Source of the DNA: Lucifuga dentata
Lineage: Eukaryota > Chordata > Actinopteri > Ophidiiformes > Bythitidae
Assembly: GCA_014773175.1 (NCBI GenBank)
Contig: VXCM01000493.1
Coordinates: 1-64,000 of the forward strand
Length of the DNA: 64,000 nucleotides
Reading direction: 5' to 3'
A program made the position numbers and the translations under genes. The notes beneath the pieces are model-generated. The model ran no database searches. It worked only from the letters and a program-made list of their open reading frames with translations, and was not told the origin of the DNA. This document shows positions 1-22,303 of the stretch, piece by piece. Numbering within the stretch: the stretch's first letter is position 1; every line of letters starts with the position of its first letter.

Positions 1-242
1 AAAAAAAAAAAAACATCTTACCAACAACCGAAAAGGTGTAGGCTGAAGCTAAAGCTTATTACACCTACCCTTCTCACATGTCAACATTTACTAAACACCA
101 TAAACATTATTAACACGTGCCTTACAGGCAATAATCCATATCATCTTAACAGTAATTGCATAACATTTATATATGTCCATGTGATTATAACAAAAACACT
201 GAAAACGTTAGAATGACCAATTCTGACCAATAATCAGACCAG

Positions 243-813
243 TCAGACCAATATTTCTTCATACTTCTTCAAAAAATTCAATTTAAACATTTTCTTAAAT
301 TTGACCATTGTTTTACAAGTTTTTAGATCATTGTCAAGCTTATTCCATAAATTCACCCCTTTAACTGAAATGCATCTATTTTTCAAGTCTGTTCTTACTT
401 TGATTTTCTTAAACATGTGACTTCCTTTAAGGTTGTAGCAACTCTCTCTCTTTTGAATGATACTCTGTACATTCTTTGGTAATAAATATTTATGTACTTT
501 GTACATTAACTGAGCAATAGCATAGTCTACAAGGTCATTAAATTTCAATATCTGTAATTTAACAAACAGAGGGCTTGATGGTTCTCGATAATTCCTTCTG
601 CTGATAATTCTTATTGCTCTCTTTTGTAATTTAAAACTTTGATTGATATGTTTTTTTTGGGTTTTTTTTTTTTTTTGCATTTCCCCAAATCCCTATATAG
701 TAATTGATGTATGGAGCAATAATTGAACAGTACTGGATATACAATGCTTTGTCATTCAACAGGTTTTTAGTTTTATATAGAATTGCTATTGATTTTGACA
801 TTTTAGATCCCAC
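243..813 (-). mobile_element. Non-LTR retrotransposon (I/Nimb-like) reverse transcriptase C-terminus, broken
   Basis: Two overlapping minus-strand reading frames (813-631 and 680-243) together resemble the C-terminal part of a LINE reverse transcriptase. Typical motifs are LYKTKNLLNDKALYIQYCS, IAPYINYYIGIWGN, LQKRAIRIIS, and later GVNLWNKLDNDLK. The frame changes at a homopolymer (T run on the plus strand, 662-676), so the copy is dead or the run is mis-sequenced. The pattern recalls I-group (Nimb-type) elements of fish; the exact clade is not certain. It sits in cyfip2 intron 7 in the same orientation as the gene. Confidence 0.75.
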
Positions 814-847
814 ATGATTTATGTGTGATTTCCAACGCAGTTTATCA

Positions 848-5685
<4,838 letters not shown>

Positions 5686-6637
5686 TCACTCACACAACAC
5701 CCCAGTCTGACAAAAAAAAAAAAAAANAAAAAAAAAAAAAAAAAGAGAAAACAGCATGAGATGAGGAGGAATACATATTCAGAGGATGTATGATAGGACA
5801 CAAGGGAATTCAGACATGGCAGACTTACACTACAGCCCAGAGGTTTGAGACTAACCCCACATTTAGCATGAGCAGACTGTGTGGCAAGTTAATCCCAAAA
5901 TGAAGTGGGAGAAGGCAGACAGCAGCTATTGAATAGAATGTTAAAACACATCAGCAAGGGAGTTGGAATACAACCTGAAGTGTCAGTGCACTAATACAAA
6001 CTGATGCCCTCATTATAAATCATTTCTTCAGCTGTAGGGCTACATAATGTGTTCTTATGGTCAAATTCTTCTTGAAAACTAATTAGTTACATTTATTTTA
6101 TATATTTTTGTCTTTTCCTGTGCAATAAATTGTAAAACAAACTGTGTATTGATGATTTTTTTTTTTTTTTTTTTANTTTTTTTTTTTTTTTTTTTAATCT
6201 GGCAATGGCCTCAAACTTCTGGCCTGTAGTGTAGATAATACAAAAATAATGTAAAAGTCTCTGTCCAATGCAAAAACAAATACAACAGATACTGACTTGA
6301 TTTGTCTAGACTCCATTTCTTCTATTATCTTTCATATGTCTTTGTGTTCTTTCCTGCACCTGTATGCCGTTTTATTATATGTCAAAAGCAGATCAGCTGT
6401 AGAGGAAGTATGCCACAGGCCCCTCATTGTTTTCATTTTGTGTACATACATCGCCTGAAGCTCGTAACTCTTTGTTCACAACAGCAAAACCCGAAAACGT
6501 CATTGTTGTGAGAAGCATAATGACATTCATGACATAACTTCACCTGAGATTTACTTTGCTCTTCTATCTTTGAAAAAGTCCATTCTTCAGCTGTAAAACA
6601 TTCTGACTCAATACACACCTTGGCCACAAATGCTTAA

Positions 6638-6720
6638 AGGACCATACCAGTGGGTTTGCATGTTTGAGCCAATAAATACAACCTGCATCAGAAGATTTGG
6701 CAAAATAATACAGCCAAAAA
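6638..6720. mobile_element. TTAA-MITE family, 5' end only
   Basis: Starts after TTAA (6634-6637) with AGGACCATACCAGTGGGTTT and GCATGTTTGAGCC, the terminal sequence shared with the copies at 7491, 9142, 10610, 42810 and 60670. The matching 3' end is not found nearby, so the right border is approximate. Lies in the presumed first intron of cyfip2. Confidence 0.6.
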
Positions 6721-7228
6721 TATGTATGATGTTTATGTGAAAATATGCATATTTGACCATATATCATTAAATATCATCAAATATTGATATCAATAGTGGC
6801 CTTTGTATTGGTCAAAGGCTTAAAAATTCCTCAGTCATTATTATTATTGCGCTTCATCTGATAGCTGGACCCCTTAAAAGCAATGTGTGTGTATTTGTGT
6901 CTGTCCAGGCCAACCGTGTTATATCACCTCTGACCTCATGAACAGGCATGGCTGATGATTGGCTTCATATCCACATCCAGTGATGGTGAGAGTTGAGAAG
7001 CCCAGCGTCCAAATAAAAAATAAATAAATAAAAGACTTGCAACACACAATGATGGAGGGTAGTGCTGCTCCGAGCCGTTAAAGGATACAGCAGGTTTATT
7101 TGTTACGGATAATGTCAGGTCATGGGATCCTAAAAAGTCAAAGTGTTTTATTTGAGCTGGCAGTTGAACAAAGTTTGATGAGCAAACAGACAGTTAGACC
7201 TACCTGACTCAAATACACAATGCTGACA

Positions 7229-7249
7229 CACACACACACACACACACAC
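7229..7249. repeat. (CA)n microsatellite
   Basis: About 10 CA units in the presumed cyfip2 intron 1. Confidence 0.9.
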
Positions 7250-7490
7250 GAATGTCAAAACATCCTGCACAGACTGTGTGTCTGATCAGAAACCCACAGA
7301 GGCTGATTGTGGAATTCGGGGCCAAAGCTGAATCCATTAAATGTTCTTATCTTAATATTCGAGATGCTGCCTTTGAAATCTCATTATGTCCTTTCACCTT
7401 AAAAAATATCATATCCTTAAAATATTTTTTTTTAATTATTTTTTTTGTGATACAGCCTATAGTCCAACCTGATCTTAGCAGCAACATTAA

Positions 7491-7953
7491 AGGACCATAC
7501 CGACCATTTTGCATGTTTGAGCATTATATATTCAATTTTTATGCACGTAAGGTTACATCATTTCCCGAAGCATACTACTGGAACAGTGAATTAAAAATGT
7601 TTTTCCTACCTTCCAGACCACCATTGGTTTCAGTTCATTCTGGTACGCTATTAAAATCAACTTGTTGATACTTGAAATGTTCTTGGGATAGGTAATCAAT
7701 TATTGTGAACAAGATGTGTATTCAGGTTTTTTTTTTTAGAAGTTAAGTAATTTTAGAGTTTAAGCGCTATAAAAAGCACAGAGTGAATGGGTGTATCGCT
7801 TGAATATTTGATTTTGAAAGATTAAGAAATTTTGCAAAATATCAAGAAAGCTGAAATACGGTTTTATCCTTTGGGAAATGATTGTCAGTAACGTAACATG
7901 TATGAAACCTGAATATGTTAGGCTCAAACATGCAAAATTTATGTTATAGTCCT
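7491..7953. mobile_element. TTAA-MITE family, full copy
   Basis: 463 bp bounded by TTAA (7487-7490 and 7954-7957). The left end AGGACCATACCGACC and the right end AGTCCT are parts of inverted repeats that continue into GCATGTTTGAGC on the left and GCTCAAACATGC on the right. No coding capacity. Confidence 0.8.
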
Positions 7954-8993
7954 TTAAGCTCCTTTAATCTAAGTAACATAAGGAGATGTAAAATTATAAC
8001 AGCACATCAGATCTAGTCCCAGCATGGCTATACATCATTATAACACATGTAGATTAAAAACACAACATCATAAATACACTAAGATATATTGCTGTTGATC
8101 TCTCTCTCTCTCACACACACACACACATTTCAGGGACATCTACTATAATTACTAATAGCTTAAAGGACAGTGGGTGGAGTTTCCTGTCAAATCATTTGTC
8201 AGAAAACAGACACATATCAGCGTTTGTGCATCAGGAAAATAATGATGAAATGAAAATAATTTCAGTAATTATGCATCCAGCTACCCCCCCCCCCCTNCCC
8301 CCCCCCCCTTACCAGTTTGTCGAGTGCAAGCACGAAAAACCAATTCAACCACAGTCATAAATAAAATATTTTCCTTTTTGCTGCATCTAAATGAAGCATG
8401 TGATCTATCTCATTCCCTAGAATTATTTTACTCTCTTTACAGCTAATTAAAATACTCATAATTGTGTAATCTGTGTTATAAAAACAGATTATAGTGGTGG
8501 AAATTATGTTTTCAATTTATATAATGTATACCGCTGACAGGTTGGGAGTTGTGGTCCTTAGATCCACATGCAGATGTAGGTAATTTTGTTACACAAATAC
8601 AAATTTTTATGTGGAATTTAATAAAGAAAATACCTACAGATCTGTATTGATAGTATAATTTGATGAAGTTTTAGGACGAAACTTTTACTTGTTACGGTGG
8701 AATAAAAGATGGAAAAACAATTTTGTTGACTTGACAATTTGTGTTCACATATCTATATTTGTTTTTTGCTCTGCGGTGTGTAAATCAAGAATGCACACAC
8801 TCTGATTCTTCTTTCAGCACAATGGTAACTCTTCATTTTCATAGAGAAATTAAGTACATTAGAAAAGGGATTTGATAAGCAGACAAACATGCTCAGTGCT
8901 GCTACACTACCATCTGTGCTTGGGAGTACAGATGCAGTCTGAAGCCTGGGTAGGCTGAATAAACTTTCCCATACCAGACACTGTTCAACAGTT

Positions 8994-8995
<2 letters not shown>

Positions 8996-9024
<29 letters not shown>
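8996..9024. repeat. (GT)n microsatellite
   Basis: About 14 GT units in the presumed cyfip2 intron 1. Confidence 0.9.
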
Positions 9025-9026
<2 letters not shown>

Positions 9027-9141
9027 CTTAACATAGCAAAGGGCCCCTTCATTCCCTTCTGCAGACTTAGTAACCAAGCTATTGGCCGGTATTACGCCAG
9101 AACAATAAATTGAGACCATGTCAGACAATAACTCTCTTTAA

Positions 9142-9664
9142 AGGACCATCCTGCTAATCTTGCAGGTTTAAGCCCAATAAATACCACCTGCACACGTTAC
9201 GTTAACAACAACCATTTGCCAAAACTGTATTTTAGTTTTCCTGTTATTTTGAAAAATCCTAATATTTCAAAATCAAATATTCAGATCATACATCAATCTT
9301 CAAATTCAATGTTTAACCTGCTAACACGTATGTCCAAATGTAGAAAGGGCAGTCAAATTTAATTTCTCAGCAAAAGCCGTCTTCTCCTGCGACTATATTC
9401 CCGGGCAGAGACATACATTTTCTTCCGTGCAGCTCCGTGTTGGACCGGTTGGATGGATTACTTATCTCAAGTTTGTGCCAAGTCTTGTAATAGAATACTG
9501 GAATGAATTATAAAACCAAAGGCAGTCTGGAAGGTAGGAAAAACCATTCTAATATTCTAATATCCGCTCCAGTAGCATGTTTGAGAGAATGGCTGTCAGT
9601 AAAGTTACAAGTATGTGGGTTTTATGTATTGGGCTCAAAAATGCAAAACCACCGGTATGGTCCT
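9142..9664. mobile_element. TTAA-MITE family, full copy
   Basis: 523 bp, TTAA on both sides (9138-9141 and 9665-9668). The left end is AGGACCATCCTGC. The right end reversed is AGGACCATACCGG, followed by TTTTGCA and a TTTGAGCCCAATA-type segment. Internal sequence is shared with the copies at 10610 and 60670. Confidence 0.8.
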
Positions 9665-10189
9665 TTAAAAATAGTTGGACCGTTGGGCAAAATGAAAACA
9701 GAATACTGATGTCTTTCTAAGAAGCAGCCATGTCATTGATGATATGCAAAAAACATACCCTGCAGCACCTAACATTAATGCTACTGCACAACTACAAGCA
9801 ATGTGCAAAATACACACAATATGGAAAAAAAGGAAGAAAAAAGAAGGAGGTGCCTCAAAGTTTGAACAAAAAAACAAACAACAGAGAACAGGAGTGAGAC
9901 TGATTATGAAAGGTAGGAAAATAAGAAATTTACGCAGGAATATAGATGAGACATAGTTTGGAAAAATGTAATATCTGCCAGTACTCTGCAAAGAATGTGT
10001 GTACTACTACTTACAGAGAGAGAGAGAAAGTATGTCAAGTCCAGGGTCACACCACTCAATGGGATCTCCCCCAGGCTAGCTTTGTAATGTGTTACCATCC
10101 TCACACCAACATGAACTCAGATTGGCGGGGAGGAAAAGAAATCCCGAGTATTTAGGCACCCACTGACATGATCATTTACAATTCACTTT

Positions 10190-10213
10190 CACACACACAC
10201 ACACACACACACA
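10190..10213. repeat. (CA)n microsatellite
   Basis: About 12 CA units in the presumed cyfip2 intron 1. Confidence 0.9.
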
Positions 10214-10609
10214 AAATCCACACACGCACACCATCACAGAACAAATGTGAGTTCCAGCAGGATCTGCAGCGTGTTACTGGCAGCAGGCTGGCTGAGGTAT
10301 TTGCGCTTCAGGGCTGATTGTCATTTCAGACCAGCTCCCACAAAAACCACCGTCATCCCATGATCCCCATGATGTCATGCTTCCTCTTTAGAACATCAAC
10401 AATGAACACCACATGAATATGCAATGGGAGCAAACATAAGCCTGGGTCACATGACCGAGCCGTGACAAGTCCATGAACCTGAACTACAGCAGAGTGAAGA
10501 TTCTGACTCCACAAACTATCCGGATGTACGATATAATGCACTATAATTGACCAAAAGAAATTGCCAATTATTCATAAAAATGCCATCTAATGATAACCCT
10601 AACATTTAA

Positions 10610-10830
10610 AGGACCATCCCAGTGATTTTGCATGTTTGAGCCCAATTATACTACCAGTAACGTAACTCCATACACATTACGTTACTGACAGCAAAGTATA
10701 AAAACCATATTTTTTTTCCGTGTTACTTTACCAAATTTCCGAATATGTTCAGGTGATACTTCCACCTTAAAATTCAATACCTGCAAATTTACCTGCTAAT
10801 ACATACGTCAGAATGTAGAAAATTTCTGTC
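10610..10830. mobile_element. TTAA-MITE family, 5' part
   Basis: Begins after TTAA (10606-10609) with AGGACCATCCCAGTGATTTT and TGTTTGAGCCCAAT. It then shares interior sequence with the 9142 copy (for example ACCTGCTAATACATACGTC). No matching 3' end is seen, so it is truncated; the right limit is approximate. Confidence 0.65.
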
Positions 10831-10958
10831 ACACATGATGGATTGACAGTATAATCAAAATATTGCTCAGCTGTGACCTACATTATCTTAGCTAGCAGAA
10901 TATTGAGGCTTTCAGGCTCTCCTATATGTATCCTCATAAGGTAGTATATATTATCATC

Positions 10959-10997
10959 TTAGATCATCTTCTTGCATCTAGCAAGAAGATGATCTAA
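10959..10997. repeat. Perfect 17-bp inverted repeat with 5-nt loop
   Basis: TTAGATCATCTTCTTGC, loop ATCTA, then the exact reverse complement. Stands alone, with no TIR-like context recognised. Confidence 0.85.
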
Positions 10998-11699
10998 CTT
11001 GGAGAAAAATATGCATTCCTTTAAAATACAATTTATTTTATTTATTTTGCTGTTGTTTTGTTGCTGCAGTTTATGTATTATTTATCCTATCTCTACTTAC
11101 CTTTTCTTTGGTTACTGTATTTATCGCAATGGATCCATGTGTCTGCTCTTTAACTGACAATTTTAAAAAAAACATAGTACTATAGGCTATTGATGAATGC
11201 TCAAGATCATATTGTCAGGTATTTTTGCTGAGAAAAAATGCAGTAATACAATAACATAAAATAAAGAAGGCCAGTGTAGAGATGTCAAAACAAATTTGAT
11301 TCCAAAAGAAACTTTCAAGAATAAATATTTGAATGAGATGACTGCTGATAGCAGCATAATTAATAATAAGGAATATTACTGGGATATCAGTTATGTTTCT
11401 GTTTTGTAAGGATGTGAGAGCAGCAGCAAAGAATCATTACATCACTGCATGCAGACTCACAACTCCTTATGGCAGATTAATATTGGTAATCAAATTGCTA
11501 ATCAGTTATAGATGGATGGATCATCACGGCATTTAAATTGGACCCAATGCGTAGCAGAACACAAAGATCAGGGACAATTAAAGACAAACGGAAGTAGGTG
11601 AACCTGTCATTTTTAGATCAGTAACAGGCCCGCATGTCTGACAAGCTGAAGGCGATTATTCCCTTTATAATATTTTATATCTCATCTACAGACGTCTAC

Positions 11700-12243
11700 A
11701 TGCTGTGCCATGATGGATGGGTGCATCAAGGAGGCGATATAGAAAAAAAAATGATGAAGGAGTGAAATCAGCGACGCTAAAATTGATCCAGCTAAAGCAT
11801 CATCATCATCATCATTCCCCGGCTTCTTCCCCTCAACACAGCCGAAATCACTTCACCATGTGGGGAGAAAAGACTCGGGTTTGTGCAGCAAACGGTTTAT
11901 CTTGGAACCATCAGTCATCAATGCACTTGCTACACAGGAACCCTCTCCTCACCCCACCCATCAGCGAGCAACGATGCCGATGGAAGCTAACGGGGATCCC
12001 GTTCACGGTTAGAAAGAATCTGCAGAAACACGGACGCCGGCCTGGATGTCGGAAGATGCTTCGTCAGCACGGGTAATCAGCATGCAATCGTGCTAAATGA
12101 AAGCAGAGATGCACGATGGAGAATATTAATAAAAAAAAAAAAAAAAAAAAAAAANAAAAAACAGCTCTCCGGTCTCCAGCCATCATCACCACACAGCCGT
12201 TCATCTTTAGCGTTCCTCCATCCCGGCTACATTCACCACATAC
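11700..12243. other. cyfip2: Presumed first-intron start of cyfip2, no gene seen
   Basis: Downstream (minus strand) of the presumed first exon. Composition is mixed, with a CAT repeat at about 11800-11814 and an A run holding an N at 12155. A plus-strand open frame at 11717-12076 has no recognisable domain and is His-rich only because of the CAT repeat, so I do not call it a gene. Confidence 0.5.
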
Positions 12244-12450
12244 CTGTAAATTTCATGTCCGTCCGGTGAAAGCAGAAGACGGGCGGACAATGTCGCGGTC
12301 TGCGACGGTGACCCGGTGTTTCCTGAGTTTTTTTTTTTTCTCTCTCTCTCTCTCTCGTTCTCGTCTTCACTACCGATTGATGCTCCAGTTTCGCCCCGTA
12401 CCAACCCAGAGCTAATCCACTCCACACAAAGAGCAGAAAATGGCTGCAAG
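12244..12450 (-). promoter_or_regulatory. cyfip2: Probable non-coding first exon and promoter of cyfip2
   Basis: Read on the minus strand, this CpG-rich stretch ends in a strong donor (ACAG then GTATGT, boundary at 12244/12243). No further gene lies between it and the 5'UTR acceptor at 5707-5709, so it would be a leader exon joined over an intron of about 6.5 kb. The sequence is markedly richer in CG than its surroundings, and a GA-rich run (CT on the plus strand, 12331-12356) lies within it. The transcription start is not visible and is guessed to lie around 12350-12450. This is inference from composition, donor quality and position; cDNA or CAGE data would settle it. Confidence 0.5.
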
Positions 12451-12459
12451 TGCATCTCT

Positions 12460-13400
12460 TAAAGGGACAGGCGCTGATCTGCTTTATCTTTCTATTTTAT
12501 GATGTGAGGAAATAAAAAAAAATATCATATTTTACCTGCGGAGGATACAGAATACAAACTGCTTTCAGATTTGGAATATATTCAGAATAAAAATACTATT
12601 TCTGTTTCTCTGATGCTGTTAAGGTGATTTATAGTGTTGCTTTGTAATGAATTTAATCTGAAAGAATACAGTAAACTTCCTGCCAGCTATGTTTTGGTTT
12701 TTTTTTGTTGTTTTTTTTTTTTTNTTTTTTTTTTTTTGCATAATTTACAGATGAATTTACTATTCTTGTTTATCATTCTAGAAGCAACTGAGGGCTAATT
12801 AAATTTTGATGATACAGACTAAATAAAATGTAAAGCATCTTACGCCCCCTGGTGGTGGAAGTTGCCCTGTGCCATCTCACCCCATATAGCAATTAATTTT
12901 ATTTACTTATTATTCTGTATCTATAACTGGCTTTCTGATTAACTGACTGACAGGACTGTACTTTACCAGTTGATTTACTGGTTTACTGACTTGTTTGTTC
13001 AATGGCTGACTGGTATGATGGCAGACCTGGCTGGCTTATTGAAAGGCCTAAGAAAGGCCTAATACCAAATGAAGGATGCCCATTCAGCACATATATTTCT
13101 AAATATATGTGCTGAATATTAACATTAATAATGTTAATATTAATATTAACATTATTAACATTATTATATTAATAATTTATTATAATAGTAATATTTTTTA
13201 ATAACAATAATTTTTTAATAATAGTAATAATTTATTATAAGTTAATATTAATAATTAATACATTAATATTAACATTTAATAATCAAACTGTACGATTTCT
13301 GAAAGCAAGCTGTTACTATTGTACTGCTGAAAATTAAATTTGAAAATCTAAGAAAAAATGAAGAAAGTATTTATGAAGGACTTTGTGTAATTAATAAACA
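12460..13400. other. Intergenic DNA between cyfip2 and itk
   Basis: Contains a T run with an N at 12724, a hairpin at 13082-13117, and a run of TAATATTAA-type AT repeats at about 13118-13280. No gene, promoter or complete mobile element recognised. Confidence 0.7.
13082..13117. repeat. Perfect 17-bp inverted repeat next to AT-rich repeat tract
   Basis: ATTCAGCACATATATTT, loop CT, then the exact reverse complement. It passes directly into a long AATATTAAC/TAATAATTTA-type tract to about 13280. Such cruciform-prone AT tracts are often unstable or transposon-derived. Confidence 0.85.
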
Positions 13401-13405
13401 TCTCA

Positions 13406-13411
13406 TTTATT
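13406..13411 (-). promoter_or_regulatory. itk: Candidate polyadenylation signal of itk
   Basis: AATAAA on the minus strand (TTTATT on the plus strand), about 275 bases past the itk stop codon at 13686-13688. Other AATAAA-like sites exist in this AT-rich region, so the choice is tentative. Confidence 0.45.
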
Positions 13412-13685
13412 CAATGTACAGAAAACACTAGAACATTAAAAGCCAGTCAGCTCAGCAGTGTGAATATGTTGACATAGTGTAGAACTATGAATCACAGATA
13501 TATACTGTATAAAGTGCAAACACTAAAGCTTAAAAAATGGACTGTGTTTTGCAAAGATATTCATTAAAAAAAAAAAACTTTATGTACATTTGAAAAACAT
13601 TTCATAAGCAATAGGTAGCAATAAATAAACTAAATACATCCTTTTTTTAACACGGTGGTTTATCAGCTGCAGTTCTTACGTTGGT

Positions 13686-19376
<5,691 letters not shown>

Positions 19377-19566
19377 TGTAGCAGCTACCAGCAACACAAG
19401 GAGAGTTACTACAGAGTTCTGCTTTACAGTGGGAGACTGACAACTTAGGAGTGAGAGAGAAAAAAAGGAGTGGATGATAACTTGAAAGAAGCTGTGGAGC
19501 TTCCGGCATAAAGTTGTTGCAGTAGGTAAACCACATCCTTACAGCATGAAATGTGTCGTGCAAGCA

Positions 19567-19568
<2 letters not shown>

Positions 19569-19611
<43 letters not shown>
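19569..19611. repeat. (CA)n microsatellite upstream of itk
   Basis: About 21 CA units, roughly 200 bp upstream of the itk start codon. It is the longest clean dinucleotide tract in the window and a likely length polymorphism near the promoter. Confidence 0.95.
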
Positions 19612-19613
<2 letters not shown>

Positions 19614-21080
19614 ATACTTTCACTGATTATGTTGCAATAACCCATTGCAGTGTGCAGTACATGCAGCTATGTATTTTTTTATTTAATTGACAAAGATTCC
19701 AAATAATTAAATTTATTTTAAAATATGAGTTATTGTTCCTTTATTACATGTTCTGCAACTATAACCTAATAAAATGATTTGTTTAACAGGTTACTTTTGA
19801 ATTAAAGCACTTTGCAACTTTAAGATTAAGTAAATTACAAAATCTATCAAAATAAACACTACAGTGGCAATTCTGGCATATTTAATTTTAACTGAAAATG
19901 TTGGACAAATCTATCAACTGTTATTCAATTTATGGGCAGAAAATCAAAAGCAGAGCTTTCTTTGCAGTAAAAACCTAAATGTTCCTGTTTTTGCCAGATA
20001 AATGTCAAGTTGAACTATCTTAAGAAGCAGCAAGAGGAGTGAGAGGGGCAGGGTGGGTGGATGACAAGATGAATGGAAGGTGGTTTTTGTATTTCTATAT
20101 TATGAAATCACATGAGAGTGTTTGTTGCAGATAGTGTGAATGATATAAAAAGCAGTTAAAATTTATAAATAAACATCTTATCACTGGCTACCATTGACGT
20201 ACATTTAGATGGACGGCAGTGACACGATGTCCCTATCAAAATCAAAGAGAAACTGAGTTGTCTCTACCAATCTGTTTATGGGGTAAAGTGTGTTTTAACA
20301 TTCATAAGGTGTAACAGTAATCGCTGTTGTCTTCATCTAATCTCTGCTGCAAATTTCAATTGTGCATAAGAACTCATGTCACACTGCTGCTCCTGTCACT
20401 TCAGCTTTGTATGACAAAATGTTTTGTATGAGCTTTGTATGAGGAAACTATAATAAGCACAGGTAAATAAATCTACATATAGTTACAATTTAAATACATT
20501 TACAATTTAAACACCTTCACTTGTTCATTTGCTATAGGCACCATGGAATCAGGACCACTACAGCTTCCAGTTGTAGAAAGTGAATATGAAATATTACTTT
20601 CTTAAAAATAAATAAATTCTTATTTCAAGCATGTTTGACAGTTTTCATTTGACCCTTTGTTTGGTTTCACCTTTTAACTTTGTTCATTTGACCTTTGCAC
20701 CATTTGCGTTTGAATGCATTCACCGTTTTTATTTGACACCTTGATTTCATTGTTTCACACGCCATTTGTCATTTCTCACTCATGCGTTTCATCACACTGT
20801 GTTTCATGTGTAACCCACTTGTCTCCAGTGGGGATCGATCCGACTGTGTTCTGTCCACATAACTCCCAAGTCCGCGTATTATTCCACTCGGCCTTCTTCA
20901 GCGCTGGTGCTGGTGAGCCTGCATGACCAGAGAAAGTAAGAAGAGAAACTGAAGGACAAAACTGCGGGAAAAAAAAAAAAAACTCGAAGCTTTACCATTA
21001 TCATTTGTTGAATAATTCCTGTTATTAGATTACAAAAAACTATCATTATTATCATGCTGGGATCATGCCTCCAAATATTA
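19612..21080. other. Intergenic DNA between itk and med7
   Basis: Mostly AT-rich sequence without a recognisable gene. The itk promoter must lie at its left side, but no TATA box or initiator can be picked with confidence. Degenerate repeats of a CATTTGACC-like motif occur at about 20640-20780, next to the tRNA-like stretch at 20815-20905. Confidence 0.6.
20815..20905 (-). repeat. Possible tRNA-derived sequence (degenerate tRNA or SINE head)
   Basis: On the minus strand a box-A-like GGCCGAGTGG (about 20884-20893) is followed about 50 bases later by a box-B-like CGGATCGATCC (about 20831-20841), as in Ser/Leu-type tRNAs. The D, anticodon and acceptor stems do not close well, so this is not called as a functional tRNA. 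Confidence 0.3.
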
Positions 21081-21083
21081 CGA

Positions 21084-21164
21084 CCAATCAGCATTTCTTT
21101 TGCTCTGTAAAAACTAGCCAATCCTCAGAACCGATATATTTTCATAAGACACAGTTCAGCCAAT
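21084..21164 (+). promoter_or_regulatory. med7: Triple CCAAT promoter, probably of med7
   Basis: Three CCAAT boxes in the plus orientation at 21084-21088, 21118-21122 and 21160-21164, spaced 34 and 42 bp, the arrangement used by NF-Y at TATA-less housekeeping promoters. No TATA box is visible at the expected distance. The med7 coding exon has an acceptor just before its start codon, so a non-coding first exon should begin downstream, around 21180-21310; its donor is not resolved. Confidence 0.55.
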
Positions 21165-22303
21165 GGGATTAGAGAATAGAAGAACGTCTCGGGCTCAGTA
21201 GCTGGATGTTAGTTAGCAGCTAGTCATGAGCTAAATGTCCGAAAAGATACTGCTTTTACATTTCATATCTTGATCTAGATTAAGCAGTTGAAGACTCATT
21301 AAGAGGTGTGTGTAAGAGGTTTGTTGTAGCCGCTTTTATCTCAGTATATTATTCATGACTTTTTAATTATTTTTAGTACTGGGTACTGACTTTTGTAGTT
21401 AGCAATGTTGCTAACCTAACATTAGCTACATTTGCTATACTACTGTGTCGAAGAGTACGTCTGTCCGTAACAGCGAGGAACTGTGTTATCAGATAGCAGC
21501 TAATAACATATATTTCTTTATAAGCTAGGCAGGTAGCCGATATTTATTTCAGCTTCACTTGTTACGTTACCCTCCACTCGAAATCTAAGAGTCAGTTGTT
21601 AGCTTAATCGCCGGCAAAATAAAGGTATGATTTGTAAAGTAGCATTTATTTGCAGAGGTGTAAATAAAGCTCTAAGGCACTGTTACTTAAGTGTTTTTGA
21701 TTACTTAAATTCTACTTAAATTGCTTAGTAAAATTCAGCTATAAGAAGAAAATGAGATGGAAAATATTGTACTTTTTACTCATCTATATTTATGGGACAG
21801 TTGTAGTTAGATAATTAATTTGTAGAGTAAGATATTACAGAACAAAACATATGAACAACTCATAAAATGTAATGAATCGGCCACTGAAACCGGCAGGTTT
21901 AACGCGACACCAGAGGATGAAAGATTTTGTTTATTGGGCGTTAGGCGTTGTTGTATTTTTGTGATAATTTTACAAGATGCAACAATTATTTGTGCCTGAT
22001 AAGCCCATGTGTGTGTATTACACAATGATAAAAATCAAACAAATGAAGCTATAGATTGAAATACCCACTAGTAAACCAAGATGTTAGACCTACCTGCCAG
22101 ACTGCAATATTTTACAAATTAATGCATCAATAACTATTACACCAAGGATTCATTCTTCATATGGAATGTAAACTTTTGCAATTGTTTTGAACAATGTGCT
22201 ACAACTTTCCACTGTGTATAGTGGGACAATGTTAAGAATAAGATCAAAACAGTTACACCTGAAGACTAGTTTACCTTTTATGCTTGTCTTTCAGGTCATC
22301 ATC

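Noticed and set aside
11717..12076. 119-aa open frame with a histidine run
   Set aside because: The His run comes from a CAT microsatellite, there is no domain, and the region is best explained as cyfip2 intron 1.
22187..22303. In-frame N-terminal extension of MED7
   Set aside because: It begins at a non-ATG codon and runs through an acceptor (TTTCAG at 22289-22294). MED7 proteins start at MGEPQQV, so this is intron read-through.
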